Positions 4,874-5,292 of a stretch of DNA of 5,292 bases are shown here, one piece after another (position 1 is the first letter of the stretch; every line of letters starts with the position of its first letter). Made by a program: the position numbers and the translations under genes. Origin of the DNA: Bacillota bacterium (GTDB lineage Bacteria; Bacillota; Clostridia; Acetivibrionales; JAFADI01); the NCBI GenBank assembly GCA_023424965.1, contig JAFADI010000091.1:1-5292 (forward strand), in the 5' to 3' direction. The notes under the pieces were generated by a model that was given only the letters and a program-made list of their open reading frames with translations, had not been told where the DNA came from and ran no database searches.

Positions 4874-5292
4874 CTAAAATTTCGACGCATCTGTACCTGC
4901 AACAAAATCTTTCAAATTCAAAAGTTTTCTTTTCCCCCTATTCCCCTTTGATGTACTCAGTTCACCTTTTTCATCATACTTTTGTATAATATAATCACCC
5001 GTAAGCAAGTTATAATCTTCTTCATCTACATAAACCATTTCATCTGTACCCGTAAAACTTCCACCTAAGGTGGCGCCGATTAGAAACCACCCCTCATCTT
5101 GAAAACGAAATCTATAATTATAATACCATTTCGTACTTGAACCTCCATAGAACTTGAGTAAGATTGAACCTCTTTCTATTTTTATATCTTCGAAAGGATC
5201 TCCGAAAGGCCCACCCTGATCACGTAGCATTATGGCATTATCTGCTTTTATTGACAGGGAATAAGTATTATCCTTGTTCTTAAAGGCTATTA
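4874..5292 (-). CDS. protein of unknown function, 3' part only (5' end beyond window)
   Basis: The frame is open from the right edge to a TAG at 4874-4876, 138 residues visible. The internal ATG at 5230 is not the true start: 20 further sense codons (ending ...SLSIKADNAI) precede it and join smoothly. Visible pattern: GGPFGDPFEDIKIERGSILL, then KFYGGSSTKWYYNYRFRFQ, then WFLIGAT. This resembles the C-terminal domain of secreted or lipoprotein-like proteins of unknown function with 'FGDPFegi...yGGSnwrw.y.yrFryq...w.LIG'. The signal peptide, if any, would be off the window. The polar, lysine-rich tail (EKGELSTSKGNRGKRK) fits a C-terminal extension. Base composition is more AT-rich than the operon on the left, so it may have a different origin. 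No clear terminator follows it. Confidence 0.75.
   Translation of the reverse strand, partial: IAFKNKDNTYSLSIKADNAIMLRDQGGPFGDPFEDIKIERGSILLKFYGGSSTKWYYNYRFRFQDEGWFLIGATLGGSFTGTDEMVYVDEEDYNLLTGDYIIQKYDEKGELSTSKGNRGKRKLLNLKDFVAGTDASKF

Noticed and set aside
4720..4989. 89-codon plus-strand frame
   Set aside because: It begins inside the terminator and runs antisense into the GDPFE/YGGS gene; composition is not protein-like.

Overview
The window looks like a chromosomal accessory region of a Gram-positive Bacillota bacterium, probably from the Clostridia. The supports are canonical AGGAGG/AAGGGG Shine-Dalgarno sites, a TTGACA-17-TATATT sigma-A promoter, two inferred TTG starts and the protein families present. 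Base composition is mid-range on the left and centre and visibly more AT-rich at the right end. No genus can be named from the sequence alone.

Left half, minus strand, read from 2698 down to the left edge: a tightly packed three-gene operon. An ATP-grasp carboxylate-amine ligase-like enzyme (1439-2698) overlaps by 4 nt a DUF364-type Rossmann-like/'putative heavy-metal chelation' protein (582-1442). That gene overlaps by 29 nt a class I SAM-dependent methyltransferase (1-610), which is cut off by the window edge. The combination suggests a small-molecule pathway in which an amide-forming ligase and a methyltransferase build or decorate a carboxylate/amino-acid product, with the DUF364 protein handling a metal or ligand. 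The product is unknown.

Centre, 2699-2995: a 297-bp divergent control region. It holds a near-consensus promoter for the minus-strand operon and a loop-less perfect 48-bp palindrome running from the -10 box to one base short of the ATP-grasp Shine-Dalgarno. It also holds a 13-bp palindrome on the -35 box, a 15-bp 7-1-7 palindrome in the middle, and an extended -10 (TGcTATAAT) for the plus-strand genes.

Right of centre, plus strand: a stand-alone AraC-type DNA-binding protein (2996-3403, TTG start) is joined by an ATGA overlap to a 357-aa protein (3400-4473) whose N-terminal half resembles a C39/BtrH-like cysteine-peptidase fold. I infer that they act as a split sensor/regulator pair, possibly controlling the divergent operon.

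Right end: a compound inverted repeat (4479-4533) precedes a 54-codon chimeric remnant (4550-4714). Its first about 21 residues look like the start of a YafY/WYL-type HTH regulator and the rest like the C-terminus of a SnoaL/NTF2-like protein. A strong intrinsic terminator follows (4723-4749). After about 120 bp with no supported feature, the 3' part of a minus-strand gene of unknown function (4874-5292) runs off the right edge.
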